From assembly GCA_045837725.1 (NCBI GenBank), contig JBEWZL010000011.1:372001-436000 (forward strand): a stretch of DNA of 64,000 nt. Direction: 5' to 3'. The notes under the pieces are model-generated. The model had not been told where the DNA came from, did not search any database, and was given only the letters and a program-made list of their open reading frames with translations. Below are positions 63,595-64,000 of the stretch, one piece after another. Numbering within the stretch: the stretch's first letter is position 1; each line of letters begins with the position of its first letter. The position numbers were made by a program, and so were the translations under genes. Origin of the DNA: Vermamoeba vermiformis. Its lineage: Eukaryota; Tubulinea; Echinamoebida.

Positions 63595-64000
63595 AAAGTT
63601 CGACTCTCGAAATATCCAACTTTTGAAAGGTCGATTAAAAAATTTCCGCCCCTAATTAGTACGTTTAATCAAGCACCTACAGCACTTTGTTCCAGCATCC
63701 AAGTTGCAGTTTAACGGTCACGTAACTCTGGCACTAACGGCTGAACCCAAATCGAACAGTCGATGACTCGAAGGTCACAACGATTTGGACGATAAAGGAC
63801 TTTGTCCAAGCTGCACCATGCTGCCAATTCACAAAAAAATAATTCGTCGCGGAACGGCGGCTCAAACACAACGCGCAGATAATACTTATTGTTCGATGAA
63901 ACATGAGTTTCCTATTTTGGAAATGAACAGACGAACCGATTGTCTTAGCAATCGCGTTGACTAAAGAAGTTAAGTTTGACTTGAATATAAGATAGACACA
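63595..64000. other. Window end, no gene seen
   Basis: About 400 nt after the last stop. No reading frame or RNA structure that I can support. Confidence 0.35.

Overview
This window is nuclear DNA from an intron-dense, AT-rich eukaryotic microbe. Genes carry many short GT-AG introns (mostly about 45-120 nt, donors usually GTAAGT-like), intergenic gaps are short, all three stop codons are used in the standard code, and there are no operons or Shine-Dalgarno sites. The gene content (VIT/VWA proteins with a dictyostelid-like C-terminal helical domain, tetraspanin, ABCC transporter, SUT/SLC45-like carrier, many F-box proteins, small secreted Cys-rich proteins) suggests a free-living amoebozoan-type protist. 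That assignment is an inference from gene types and intron style, not from a marker gene.

Layout. 1-10.5 kb: tail of a secreted MRH/Cys-rich gene (family C), an F-box-SPRY protein with a C-terminal membrane anchor (minus), and a full ABCC/MRP transporter (minus). 10.9-25 kb: a tandemly duplicated block with two VIT-VWA-GTPase genes, each followed by an identical tRNA-Leu(AAG), together with three copies of a small secreted protein family (S1 minus, S2 and S3 plus), one unknown gene and two gene relics. 25-27.4 kb: a sugar-type MFS carrier (minus). 28-31.3 kb: an inverted convergent pair of F-box-like paralogues separated by three hairpins. 31.7-45.3 kb and 56.5-60 kb: five copies (R1-R5, both orientations) of a dispersed exon-bearing repeat, interspersed with a family C gene (minus), an LRR/F-box protein and a small coiled-coil protein. 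45.9-54.4 kb: another F-box protein, a Pro/Ser/Asp-repeat secreted protein with a family C tail, a tetraspanin and an unknown membrane protein. 54.4-55.9 kb: an inverted, collapsed copy of the family C gene. 60.9-63.6 kb: a long F-box protein.

The most interesting system is the pair of VIT-VWA genes (10949-14498 and 17693-21335). Between the VWA region and the C-terminal helical domain each carries a Rab-like GTPase whose motifs are in a rotated order: switch I, then DxxG, then NKxD, then SAK/SVK, and only afterwards the P-loop GxxxxGKS/T. Both paralogues share this order, so it looks like an ancestral circular permutation of a Rab fold built into a VIT-VWA scaffold. I know of no described example. 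One copy keeps a near-canonical G3 (DTGGQ); the other has lost the catalytic Gln (DPSGS) and also carries a one-base frameshift in its VIT domain.

The window is also shaped by duplication: inverted and tandem gene copies, gene relics, a mobile-looking terminal exon of family C, and a recurring palindrome (TGACACGTGTCA) that sits inside introns of unrelated genes and inside every R element. Gene models were spliced by eye, so exon edges could be off by a few bases.
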